This document shows, in pieces, positions 5,958-12,188 of a stretch of DNA of 12,975 nt. Origin of the DNA: Pseudobutyrivibrio sp. UBA1225 (GTDB lineage: Bacteria; Bacillota; Clostridia; Lachnospirales; Lachnospiraceae); assembly GCA_002309345.1 (NCBI GenBank), contig DBWZ01000057.1:13921-26895 (forward strand), read 5' to 3'. The notes under the pieces were generated by a model, which worked only from the letters and a program-made list of their open reading frames with translations, ran no database searches and was not told the origin of the DNA. Made by a program: the position numbers and the translations under genes. Position 1 is the first letter of the stretch; each line of letters opens with the position of its first letter.

Positions 5958-5974
5958 TATGCGCCAGTTTTTTT
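5927..5974 (+). terminator. Terminator hairpin at the end of the candidate small RNA
   Basis: TGGCGTATACCTA (5927-5939) pairs with TAGGTATGCGCCA (5954-5966) over 13 pairs with one G-U wobble. One G and then seven T (5968-5974) follow. The 14-nt loop is unusually large for a plain terminator and repeats that of the hairpin before it. Confidence 0.8.
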
Positions 5975-6004
5975 GCAAAAAAATAAAATAATGTTAAAAA
6001 GTGT

Positions 6005-6033
6005 TTGACTTATCATTTAAAAAGTAGTAATAT
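6005..6033 (+). promoter_or_regulatory. Promoter of the 6058 gene and probably the DUF2339 gene
   Basis: TTGACT (6005-6010), a 17-bp spacer, and TAATAT (6028-6033). Geometry matches the promoter at 4049-4077, including the dyad over the -10 box. The start of transcription is expected near 6040. Confidence 0.85.
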
Positions 6034-6038
6034 ACTAC
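6024..6038. promoter_or_regulatory. Candidate operator, copy 2 of 2
   Basis: This is the same GTAGTA-ATA-TACTAC dyad as at 4068-4082, within a 21-bp identical block (6023-6043). The -35 boxes and spacers of the two promoters differ, so the identity is confined to the dyad and the bases just after it, as expected of a binding site rather than a recent duplication of the whole promoter. Confidence 0.7.
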
Positions 6039-6057
6039 CTAGATAAGAGAGGGAATA

Positions 6058-6378
6058 ATGATGGAGAAAACTAAAGAAAAAGTAGAATATTTATCACTAA
6101 AAGTATCAGTTATATTTTTTATAATTCAACTGGCTGTTATCATTATTGATTTAAACTTTTCGTGGAAGCTATCTGAGTATTATTCGTTAGTGTTTTATAT
6201 TTCAGCTTTTCTAGGTATAATCAGCATTATTTTTAGTATAAAAAGTATTATTCGTTATTCTAAAGCAATAAAAATAATAGCAATAGTTATATTAATTCTT
6301 TCCGGAATAGCATTGTTATTTGCTACTTATATGATATTTTTATTAAATTTGCTTGGTAAAATAATAGCAATATTTTGA
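6058..6378 (+). CDS. Small hydrophobic membrane protein, unknown function
   Basis: I do not recognise this protein of 106 residues (105 if the adjacent ATG at 6061 is used; that one is seven bases from GAGGG at 6049-6053 and so better spaced). After a short charged start (EKTKEKVEY) come hydrophobic segments at about 13-31 and 42-62, then a long stretch at 70-106 that could be one or two helices and reaches the C-terminus. The basic segment KSIIRYSKAIK between the second and third suggests a cytoplasmic loop. Topology resembles the 4113 and 4556 products, but residue similarity is too weak to claim homology. It shares the dyad-overlapped promoter type with the 4113 gene. No terminator is seen in the 72 bp before the next gene, so it probably leads a two-gene operon. 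Confidence 0.75.
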   Translation: MMEKTKEKVEYLSLKVSVIFFIIQLAVIIIDLNFSWKLSEYYSLVFYISAFLGIISIIFSIKSIIRYSKAIKIIAIVILILSGIALLFATYMIFLLNLLGKIIAIF

Positions 6379-6450
6379 CTGTTTGGTAGATTCGGGATGT
6401 TTTTTCATTCTGTTGTTGTTTTAATAATATTTTTGTAGGGAGAAAATGAT

Positions 6451-8655
6451 ATGACAGAAGAACAAAAAGTTCTAGTAGAACAATTAGAAACAAAGATTGA
6501 ACGCATGGAAAATAATTTGCGTTCGACCGGTTACGAGATTTCTGAAATCAAACAATTAGTCGGGGAAATCAAAACCAAATTTGATGTCCCACAGCAGTCT
6601 GTTCCAGAAACAATTCAAACGGAACCAATTCACAGTTCGGTTAATCAGGCTGCCAATCCTGCGCTTGTATCTACATATAGAAAGCCAGAGACAAAACAGG
6701 AACCTCAACCTATCCTTAAGGATCATTCAGTAGAAGAAGCTAAACGAGAAAAGGTTGTCCCTAAGCAATACTATCGTCAGTCTGTTGGTTCTAGCAAGGG
6801 CATTGATTTCGAAACACTTCTTGGAAAGAATACGATGGCTGTCGGTGCATCTATTCTTACATTTATCGCCTTGGTATTATTTGCTAGAGTGATTGCTTAT
6901 TATTTGACTGATGAAATAAAAATGGCGCTGATGTTTTTATTTAGCTTTTGCATAGTCGGGGCAGGTGAATTTTACGCTAGAAAAGAAAAAAGCAATAAAA
7001 GCTGGGCGAATGTTTTGCTTGGTGTAGGCGTCGGAGCATTGATGATATCTCTGTTCGTTTCACACGCATATTTTAAGGCGTTCAATATATATGTACTGTA
7101 CGGTTTAATGACGGCAGTAACTTTGTACATTAGTTATTTAGATAAGAAACGCTCAATAATTTTTGCTGTTATTGGTCAGCTCGGCGTTATTATTTCGCTA
7201 TTATTTGGTCTTTCTGAAATAGGTGAGGAATATGGTTATATTATCACAATTATTCTTATGCTTGTAATGGAATCGCCATTCTTAATCTCGGATGTTATTG
7301 CTGGAAAATTCTCTAACTTTGTAGTTACATGGCTTGGAGTAAACTTAAGCTTTATTATTTTTAATTCAGTAAATGTAATCACCCAAGGTATAGTTTATAG
7401 GAACGGCGCTATAGATGCTTATCCAATAGGGGCAGATTGGTTCGGTTTTATTATTGGTATATTGGCTACATTTTATGTTACATATATCACACGGAAGTTT
7501 ACAAAAACCCCACGAGAAAAGACGGTTCATATTTATCTCGTCTTGGTAAATACATTTTTGATTGGATGTGGAGTTTTTGCATATGTATATAATAATGAAT
7601 TATCTTCGGATATAAGAAATTATTTCTGGATAGTAGCAATAGCTTTGTTTGAATTTGTATTGTTCTATATTGATAGATACAAAGAATCTGATGATACTGC
7701 ACGTAATGTATTTGTTGGTATATTGATGCTACTAGCATATACAAGACTGTTTACCAACTATGGATATTTAGCAATGATTCTCACTACAATATTGGCGCTC
7801 ATATATGTCGCGTATGGATACATCAAGGAGAACAAAATTTTTATTTATTCGGCAATGGCGTTTTTGCTTCATCCACTTAGTCATTTTGCGGAGAAAGATG
7901 GCATAAGAATAGCTGAATTGTTAATTCTAGTGGCTATATTTATGGGATATACAGTGCTACGAATTAAAAACAAGAAAGAAATAGATAGACCTGTTAATTA
8001 TATAATGTACTTCATAAGCTACATTGTTGTGATTGATATATTTAAATCTCTTTTTGTTGTTACAGATAATAATAGGGATGCGATAAAAATTGGACTATTA
8101 GCTGTATTCTTTGGAATTCAATTAGTTACTAGTATTCTAGTAAAGAAATTTAAAGATGAAAGTGAATATTTCAATTATATATATGTTTGTGCTCACGCAT
8201 TGTTGATGTTTGGTTCATTCTATGTTGTTGGCACGGTTAATGGCATTACAGCATATATCTTTGCATCACTCCTTATGCTTGTTATCTTTAGTATTAATAA
8301 TAAGATGATTAGAGGATATCTCAGGGAGAATACAGGTGTATACATAGCTGTTAAATATACTGTTGCAATTTGGTGGATTTTGAAGGGGGCATATGTAAGT
8401 GGTTTTGCCTTTAGTATATTATTCCTTATACTTGCAATCATCGCTATTGGATTTGGTTTTGCAAAAGATGATCAATCAGTTCGTATATACGGATTAGTGC
8501 TATCAATGATTAGTATAGCAAAGCTTATTCTTTACGATGTAAAGTATACAGATACTGCTGTTAGAGCACTTGGATTCCTTGTGTGTGGAGTACTTTGTTT
8601 TGTGATAAGTTATATATACCATAGAATTGATTCAAAAAATAGCAAGGCAGAGTAA
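6451..8655 (+). CDS. Large polytopic membrane protein, DUF2339-like
   Basis: The 734-residue protein has three parts: an N-terminal coiled coil (about 1-45, EEQKVLVEQLETKIERMENN), a Q/P/E-rich linker (about 46-115), and a membrane region from about 120 to 722 with close to twenty hydrophobic segments. The junction FETLLGKNTMAVGASILTFI (about 119-138), with helices right after a conserved GKN, is characteristic of the DUF2339 family of predicted membrane proteins; the assignment is by general resemblance. Function is unknown for the family. No catalytic motif or signal peptide is seen. AGGGAGA (6436-6442) precedes the ATG by eight bases. It is probably co-transcribed with the small membrane gene at 6058. 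The downstream gene converges on it, with one hairpin between them. Confidence 0.85.
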   Translation: MTEEQKVLVEQLETKIERMENNLRSTGYEISEIKQLVGEIKTKFDVPQQSVPETIQTEPIHSSVNQAANPALVSTYRKPETKQEPQPILKDHSVEEAKREKVVPKQYYRQSVGSSKGIDFETLLGKNTMAVGASILTFIALVLFARVIAYYLTDEIKMALMFLFSFCIVGAGEFYARKEKSNKSWANVLLGVGVGALMISLFVSHAYFKAFNIYVLYGLMTAVTLYISYLDKKRSIIFAVIGQLGVIISLLFGLSEIGEEYGYIITIILMLVMESPFLISDVIAGKFSNFVVTWLGVNLSFIIFNSVNVITQGIVYRNGAIDAYPIGADWFGFIIGILATFYVTYITRKFTKTPREKTVHIYLVLVNTFLIGCGVFAYVYNNELSSDIRNYFWIVAIALFEFVLFYIDRYKESDDTARNVFVGILMLLAYTRLFTNYGYLAMILTTILALIYVAYGYIKENKIFIYSAMAFLLHPLSHFAEKDGIRIAELLILVAIFMGYTVLRIKNKKEIDRPVNYIMYFISYIVVIDIFKSLFVVTDNNRDAIKIGLLAVFFGIQLVTSILVKKFKDESEYFNYIYVCAHALLMFGSFYVVGTVNGITAYIFASLLMLVIFSINNKMIRGYLRENTGVYIAVKYTVAIWWILKGAYVSGFAFSILFLILAIIAIGFGFAKDDQSVRIYGLVLSMISIAKLILYDVKYTDTAVRALGFLVCGVLCFVISYIYHRIDSKNSKAE

Positions 8656-8685
8656 TGAATTAGATTTGTTTCTTACTTATCTAGG

Positions 8686-8717
8686 AGAAAAAAGCTACGG
8701 ACTTAAATCCGTAGCTT
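8686..8717 (-). terminator. Terminator of the aroE-DAHP synthase operon
   Basis: AAGCTACGGA (8692-8701) pairs perfectly with TCCGTAGCTT (8708-8717) around a six-base loop. Read leftward the stem is followed by a T-run (plus-strand A-run 8688-8693), so it ends the leftward aro transcripts. On the plus strand AAATTTT follows, so it may also weakly terminate the DUF2339 message. Confidence 0.85.
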
Positions 8718-8727
8718 AAATTTTAGC

Positions 8728-9759
8728 TTAGTTGCGCTCTGCAATTGTATAAAGAAGGTGACGAGTGTCTTCCCAACCAAGACATGGATCGGTGATTGAT
8801 TGACCGTACACCTGGTGGTCTGAGATTGGCTGGCAGCCTTCTACAAGGTAGCTTTCAATCATGACGCCCTTAACGAGATTGCGAATTTCGTCTGAGTGTT
8901 TGCGGTTATGCATAACCTCTTTCACGATACGAATCTGCTCTTTGAATTGCTTGTTTGAATTAGAGTGGTTGGCATCAATTATGCAAGCCGGATTAACAAG
9001 ATCCATCTCCTCGTACATATTGTGGAGTCGAATTAAGTCTTCGTAGTGATAGTTTTGTGTACTGTTGCCGTGCTTTGAAACAGCGCCTCTGAGGATAGTG
9101 TGAGCAAGAGGATTACCGCTTGTCTTAACCTCGTATCCTGAGAATGTAAAGTGATGTGGATGCTGTGCAGCGTAGACTGAATTTAGCATAACACTGAAAT
9201 CACCTGAGGTAGGATTTTTCATGCCAGATGCAACATCAAAACCTGAAACGGTAAGACGGTGGTGCTGATCCTCTACTGAACGTGCGCCGATAGCAACATA
9301 GGATAGAAGATCATCAACGTATCCCCAGTTTTCTGGATAGAGCATTTCATCAGCTGATGTCAGCTCTGATTCTGTCATGGCACGGATGTGCATCTTTCTC
9401 ATGGCAACAAGACCTGCAACCATATCAGGTGCCTCGTTTGGATCTGGTTGAGAAGCGATTCCTTTGTAACCGCTGCCTGTCGTACGAGGTTTGTTGGTGT
9501 AGATACGTGGAACTACAAGAACCTTGTCTTTGATATCTTCTGCAACTCGCGAAAGCTTGTTAATGTATTCGCAAACAGCATCTTCGTTGTCAGCGGAACA
9601 TGGGCCGATGATACATAAAAAGCGATCATCTTTGCCTGTAATTATATCGGCAATTTCCTGGTCGCGCTGCTTTTTGATTTCCTGAATCTTAGCAGGCACA
9701 GGAAGCTGTTCCTTTATTTCTTCTGGTGTAGGCATAGCCTTTAAATAGGTGAAACTCAT
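8728..9759 (-). CDS. 3-deoxy-7-phosphoheptulonate (DAHP) synthase, type I
   Basis: This enzyme condenses phosphoenolpyruvate and erythrose 4-phosphate to DAHP, the entry step of the shikimate pathway. The 343-residue product belongs to the AroF/AroG/AroH (type I alpha) group. Visible motifs: GPCSADN (52-58) with metal ligand C54; KPRTT (90-94) for substrate binding; GARSVEDQ (158-165); KNPTSGD (181-187); DANHSNS (262-268) with ligand H265; E302 in MIESYL; and D324 in SITDPCLGW. All four expected metal ligands are present. Such enzymes are often inhibited by aromatic amino acids; which one cannot be read here. GGAGG lies six bases before the ATG, within the end of aroE, and one base separates the aroE stop from this start, so the two are probably translationally coupled. 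I leave the symbol open because aroF, aroG and aroH cannot be distinguished. Confidence 0.97.
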   Translation of the reverse strand: MSFTYLKAMPTPEEIKEQLPVPAKIQEIKKQRDQEIADIITGKDDRFLCIIGPCSADNEDAVCEYINKLSRVAEDIKDKVLVVPRIYTNKPRTTGSGYKGIASQPDPNEAPDMVAGLVAMRKMHIRAMTESELTSADEMLYPENWGYVDDLLSYVAIGARSVEDQHHRLTVSGFDVASGMKNPTSGDFSVMLNSVYAAQHPHHFTFSGYEVKTSGNPLAHTILRGAVSKHGNSTQNYHYEDLIRLHNMYEEMDLVNPACIIDANHSNSNKQFKEQIRIVKEVMHNRKHSDEIRNLVKGVMIESYLVEGCQPISDHQVYGQSITDPCLGWEDTRHLLYTIAERN

Positions 9760-9760
9760 T

Positions 9761-10621
9761 TTAGTCCTCCGTAAAGCATTTTTCTTTTATTAAATCGATT
9801 GGCATTTCTTTGCCAGTCCAAATATTGAATGCCGCAGCCCCTTGGTAGAGCAGCATGTATTTGCCGTTCATAACTTTGCAGCCAATTGACTTAGCATCCC
9901 TTAAAAGACGAGTGTATTCTGGATGATATATAACATCAGTAACAATAAGATCTTTGTATAATAATTCTTTTGGAACAAGTGAAGTGTCGTCGTCACCCAT
10001 GCCAACGCTAGTGCCGTTGATAAGTATATCGCTTTCTTGTAAGCAGAATTCAAGCAAATCAGAATCTGCCATGTCGTAAACAAATACGTCGCAATCGGTT
10101 GCGTGGGTAACTGTATCTGCAAAATCTACAACCTTGTCAAAGGATGCGTTTTTTCTTTTGAAAATGTTGATTTTGCTGACACCATCAAGGGCGGCCTGAA
10201 CGATGATAGAAGTTGCAGCACCTCCGGCTCCAAGCATGGTGATAACCTTATCTTTGTAATCAATGCCGCTATCTGTCATGGCTTCCATAAAGCCGATACC
10301 ATCGGTAGTGTGACCATAAAGCTTGCCGTCCTCGATTACGCAAGTGTTTACAGAGTGAGATAGGCGCGCAGCTTCTGACAGTTCATCAACATAAGGAATG
10401 ATGGCTGTCTTTAGAGGCATTGTGAGATTGAACCCACGGCAGTTAAGTAGCTTGAGAGCATCCACAGCAGCTTTGATATCTTGCTCGGAAACATCAAATG
10501 CCATATAGCTGTAATCGAGTCCAAGAGCTTCGAAAGCAGTGTTGTGCATCGCTGGAGAAATGCTGTGACTAACTGGACTGCCAAGTAGGCAAGTTAATCT
10601 TGTTGTTCCAGAAGGATTCAT
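9761..10621 (-). CDS. aroE: Shikimate dehydrogenase (NADP+)
   Basis: AroE reduces 3-dehydroshikimate to shikimate with NADPH. The 286-residue product has the two expected domains. The N-terminal substrate domain shows SHSISPAMHN (18-27), NLTMPLK (65-71) with catalytic K71 where NVTxPxK is usual, and GHTTDGIGF (103-111) with catalytic D107. The C-terminal nucleotide domain shows GAGGAA (131-136), the basic FKRKN (154-158) after the second strand, fitting NADP(H) preference, NGTSVGM (202-208), and QGAAAF (260-265). AGAGGAC sits about eight bases before the ATG. It is the first gene of the leftward operon, with its own promoter in the aroE-aroD gap, and is followed by DAHP synthase one base after its stop. 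Confidence 0.97.
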   Translation of the reverse strand: MNPSGTTRLTCLLGSPVSHSISPAMHNTAFEALGLDYSYMAFDVSEQDIKAAVDALKLLNCRGFNLTMPLKTAIIPYVDELSEAARLSHSVNTCVIEDGKLYGHTTDGIGFMEAMTDSGIDYKDKVITMLGAGGAATSIIVQAALDGVSKINIFKRKNASFDKVVDFADTVTHATDCDVFVYDMADSDLLEFCLQESDILINGTSVGMGDDDTSLVPKELLYKDLIVTDVIYHPEYTRLLRDAKSIGCKVMNGKYMLLYQGAAAFNIWTGKEMPIDLIKEKCFTED

Positions 10622-10648
10622 AAGTATTGTCCTCTCGTTTTTGGAATT

Positions 10649-10677
10649 ATTGTATGTAATATAGACGCTTTAGTCAA
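10649..10677 (-). promoter_or_regulatory. Leftward promoter for aroE and DAHP synthase
   Basis: On the minus strand, TTGACT (10677 to 10672), a 17-bp spacer, then TACAAT (10654 to 10649). Transcription would start near 10642, giving a leader of about 20 nt. The dyad at 10669-10682 covers the -35 box. Confidence 0.85.
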
Positions 10678-10682
10678 CTAAA
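10669..10682. promoter_or_regulatory. Candidate operator between the divergent aro promoters
   Basis: TTTAGT-CA-ACTAAA is a perfect 6+6 dyad with a 2-bp centre. It covers the leftward -35 box and ends three bases before the rightward -35 box. A single bound regulator could therefore affect both aro transcripts. Part of the symmetry comes from the -35 box itself, so chance is possible. Confidence 0.4.
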
Positions 10683-10685
10683 CTA

Positions 10686-10714
10686 TTGCTTATAATATGC
10701 GCTTGAATTATACT
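10686..10714 (+). promoter_or_regulatory. Rightward promoter for aroD-aroK
   Basis: TTGCTT (10686-10691), a 17-bp spacer, and TATACT (10709-10714). Transcription should start near 10721, so the leader begins with the hairpin at 10725-10741. The -35 box is eight bases from the -35 box of the leftward promoter. Confidence 0.8.
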
Positions 10715-10724
10715 TTTATATGGC

Positions 10725-10741
10725 GATTCTACTAAAGAATC
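10725..10741 (+). promoter_or_regulatory. 5'-terminal hairpin of the aroD-aroK mRNA
   Basis: GATTCT (10725-10730) and AGAATC (10736-10741) form six perfect pairs around ACTAA. It would start about four bases from the predicted 5' end and finishes five bases before the GGAG ribosome site. Such a hairpin could protect the 5' end from decay or tune ribosome access. Confidence 0.45.
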
Positions 10742-10756
10742 AGTTTGGAGAGTAAA

Positions 10757-11524
10757 ATGTCTAAAAAACTATTCATCAAAGATAAATATCTTTCATCAGA
10801 CAAATTAACTGTTTGTGTTCCCATAGTTGCAGCCACCAAGGAGGCGTTAATTCAGCAGGTTCAGAATGCAGTTAAGGCTCAGGCAGATATGATAGAGCTT
10901 CGTGCCGATTTTTTCACTTTTTTAAGAGATAAGGATGCGTTGGCAGATGCATTGGATGCCGTTTCAGAGCTTACACCATCAACGATGGTTTTGTTCACCA
11001 TCAGAACCAAGTTAGAGGGTGGGGAGATAGATATCTCTGAGGAAGATTATAAAAACATCTTATTGTTCGCATCTACAACAGGGCTGGTGGATATCATCGA
11101 TGTGGAGACATCTCACATTCGAGAGGCCACGCATTTTGTTAATCTTTTGCGCAACAACGGTGTATATGTTTTGGCATCTCATCACGATTTTCAGAAGACG
11201 CCAGAGCTTCTTGATATGACAGATATTTACGACCAGATGCAACAGACAGGTGCTGATATTTTAAAGCTTGCTGTCATGCCAGAGGATTCAGCTCAGGTGC
11301 TTAGGGCGCTCAAGGCTGCCGATATTGCAAACGAGGAATACGACGAAGAATTAGTGGTAGTTATTTCTATGGGCAAGCTTGGTATGCTCACTAGAATAGC
11401 AGGACCGTTGGTGGGGTCTTGTATTACATTTGCGGCACTCGAAAAATCATCTGCCCCTGGTCAGATAGGATATGAGGATATGAACATTATCCTGCAAATA
11501 CTTGATAAAAACGGAGATAATTAA
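10757..11524 (+). CDS. aroD: 3-dehydroquinate dehydratase, type I
   Basis: AroD converts 3-dehydroquinate to 3-dehydroshikimate through a Schiff base. The 255-residue product shows every type I landmark: MIELRAD (45-51), VDIIDVETS (111-119), SHHDF (141-145) with catalytic H143, DILKLAVMP (167-175) with the Schiff-base lysine K170, SMGKLGMLTR (204-213), and SSAPGQ (231-236). K170, H143, R213 and Q236 even match the classic Salmonella numbering. The ATG at 10757 is chosen because GGAG (10747-10750) is six bases ahead; an in-frame TTG at 10745 would add four residues but overlaps that ribosome site. aroK starts two bases after the stop codon. Transcribed divergently from aroE, whose product uses the compound made here. 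Confidence 0.98.
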   Translation: MSKKLFIKDKYLSSDKLTVCVPIVAATKEALIQQVQNAVKAQADMIELRADFFTFLRDKDALADALDAVSELTPSTMVLFTIRTKLEGGEIDISEEDYKNILLFASTTGLVDIIDVETSHIREATHFVNLLRNNGVYVLASHHDFQKTPELLDMTDIYDQMQQTGADILKLAVMPEDSAQVLRALKAADIANEEYDEELVVVISMGKLGMLTRIAGPLVGSCITFAALEKSSAPGQIGYEDMNIILQILDKNGDN

Positions 11525-11526
11525 CT

Positions 11527-12045
11527 ATGAATAACATATATTTGATTGGCTTTATGGGTACTGGCAAAACTACAGTTGCCAAGAATCTCCAAAAGTTTTT
11601 ACCATTTCAATTGGTTGAAATGGACGAAGCAATTGAGAGAGTTGAAGCCATGACAATTCCCGAGATTTTTGAAAAGAAGGGTGAGGAGGGATTTCGTATG
11701 GCGGAGACCCAGCTTCTTTCAATCATCTCCCAAGAAAAGAATCAGATTATTTCTTGTGGCGGCGGAATAGTTCTTAAGCCAGAAAATATTTCTATCATGA
11801 AAGAAACAGGTACGGTGGTGCGGTTGACATCTTCGCCTGAAGTTATATATGAACGAGTAAACAGAAATAGCAACCGACCACTTGTGCAAGGCAAAGATTT
11901 ATCAGAAATTCAAAAAATGATTGATAGCAGAGAAAAATACTACGCTGATGCAGCTGATATCGTTGTAGATTCAGGGATTAACACACCTGAAGAGGTGGCA
12001 TCAGAAATCATAAAACAGCTCGCTTTAAACGGTCGCTTGAATTGA
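11527..12045 (+). CDS. aroK: Shikimate kinase
   Basis: AroK phosphorylates shikimate with ATP to shikimate 3-phosphate. The 172-residue length is typical. It has the Walker A loop GFMGTGKT (8-15), shikimate-binding D33 (EMDEAI), R57 (EEGFRMAE) and GGG (78-80), lid arginine R117 (NRPL), and R135 in SREKYY. It starts two bases after aroD, with GGAG (11513-11516) ten bases ahead inside the aroD end, so the two are one operon and probably coupled. No terminator follows: the stop codon lies within the -35 box of the tRNA promoter, so read-through into the tRNA is possible. Confidence 0.97.
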   Translation: MNNIYLIGFMGTGKTTVAKNLQKFLPFQLVEMDEAIERVEAMTIPEIFEKKGEEGFRMAETQLLSIISQEKNQIISCGGGIVLKPENISIMKETGTVVRLTSSPEVIYERVNRNSNRPLVQGKDLSEIQKMIDSREKYYADAADIVVDSGINTPEEVASEIIKQLALNGRLN

Positions 12046-12070
12046 CTTTATATTACGGCTTTGTTACAAT
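12042..12070 (+). promoter_or_regulatory. Promoter of the tRNA-Arg gene
   Basis: TTGACT (12042-12047), a 17-bp spacer, and TACAAT (12065-12070). The TGA stop of aroK is at 12043-12045, inside the -35 box. The start of transcription is expected near 12077, 13 bases before the mature tRNA. Confidence 0.85.
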
Positions 12071-12089
12071 AATTCGGCAAGTTATTTAA

Positions 12090-12163
12090 GTAGGCGTAGC
12101 GTAGTTGGATAACGCATCGGACTCCGACTCCGAAGACCGCCGGTTCGAATCCGGCCGTCTACA
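12090..12163 (+). tRNA. tRNA-Arg (anticodon CCG)
   Basis: The 74-nt cloverleaf is complete. The acceptor stem GTAGGCG (12090-12096) pairs with CGTCTAC (12156-12162) with one G-U pair. The D stem is GCG/CGC (12099-12101, 12113-12115). The anticodon stem TCGGA/TCCGA encloses the loop CTCCGAC with anticodon CCG at 12124-12126. The variable loop is five bases. The T arm is GCCGG-TTCGAAT-CCGGC (12139-12155). The discriminator base is A12163 and the CCA end is not encoded. It reads the CGG arginine codon. Only 25 bases separate it from the next start codon and no terminator is visible, so it is probably cut from a longer transcript. Confidence 0.97.
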
Positions 12164-12188
12164 GTTATCTAAACAGTTTGGAGGACTC

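Larger units (their letters stand above)
5830..5974 (+). ncRNA. Candidate small RNA with three hairpins, two sharing one loop
   Basis: About 145 nt between a good promoter and a terminator-like end. Hairpin 1 (5835-5887) is 25 base pairs with a single U-U mismatch and a CAA loop, followed by TTTT. Hairpin 2 (5892-5922) has eight pairs with one bulged A. Hairpin 3 (5927-5966) has 13 pairs including one G-U, then seven T (5968-5974). Hairpins 2 and 3 expose the identical 14-nt loop TTTGCTTGCCCACT on the same CCTA/TAGG closing pairs. The T-runs after hairpins 1 and 3 favour the plus strand. I recognise no named family. It could instead be tandem terminators behind the NUDIX gene, but the dedicated promoter and matched loops argue for a functional RNA. 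Confidence 0.6.

Noticed and set aside
5892..5966. CRISPR-like repeat pair
   Set aside because: Only two copies, no regular spacers, and the repeats form hairpins ending in a T-run; no cas genes in the window.
10745..10756. TTG start four codons upstream for aroD
   Set aside because: It overlaps the GGAG ribosome site that serves the ATG at 10757.
11370..11378. Target site for the small RNA loop in aroD (TGGGCAAGC, nine bases complementary)
   Set aside because: It falls in codons for the conserved SMGKLG motif, and one nine-base match in a window of this size is expected fairly often by chance.
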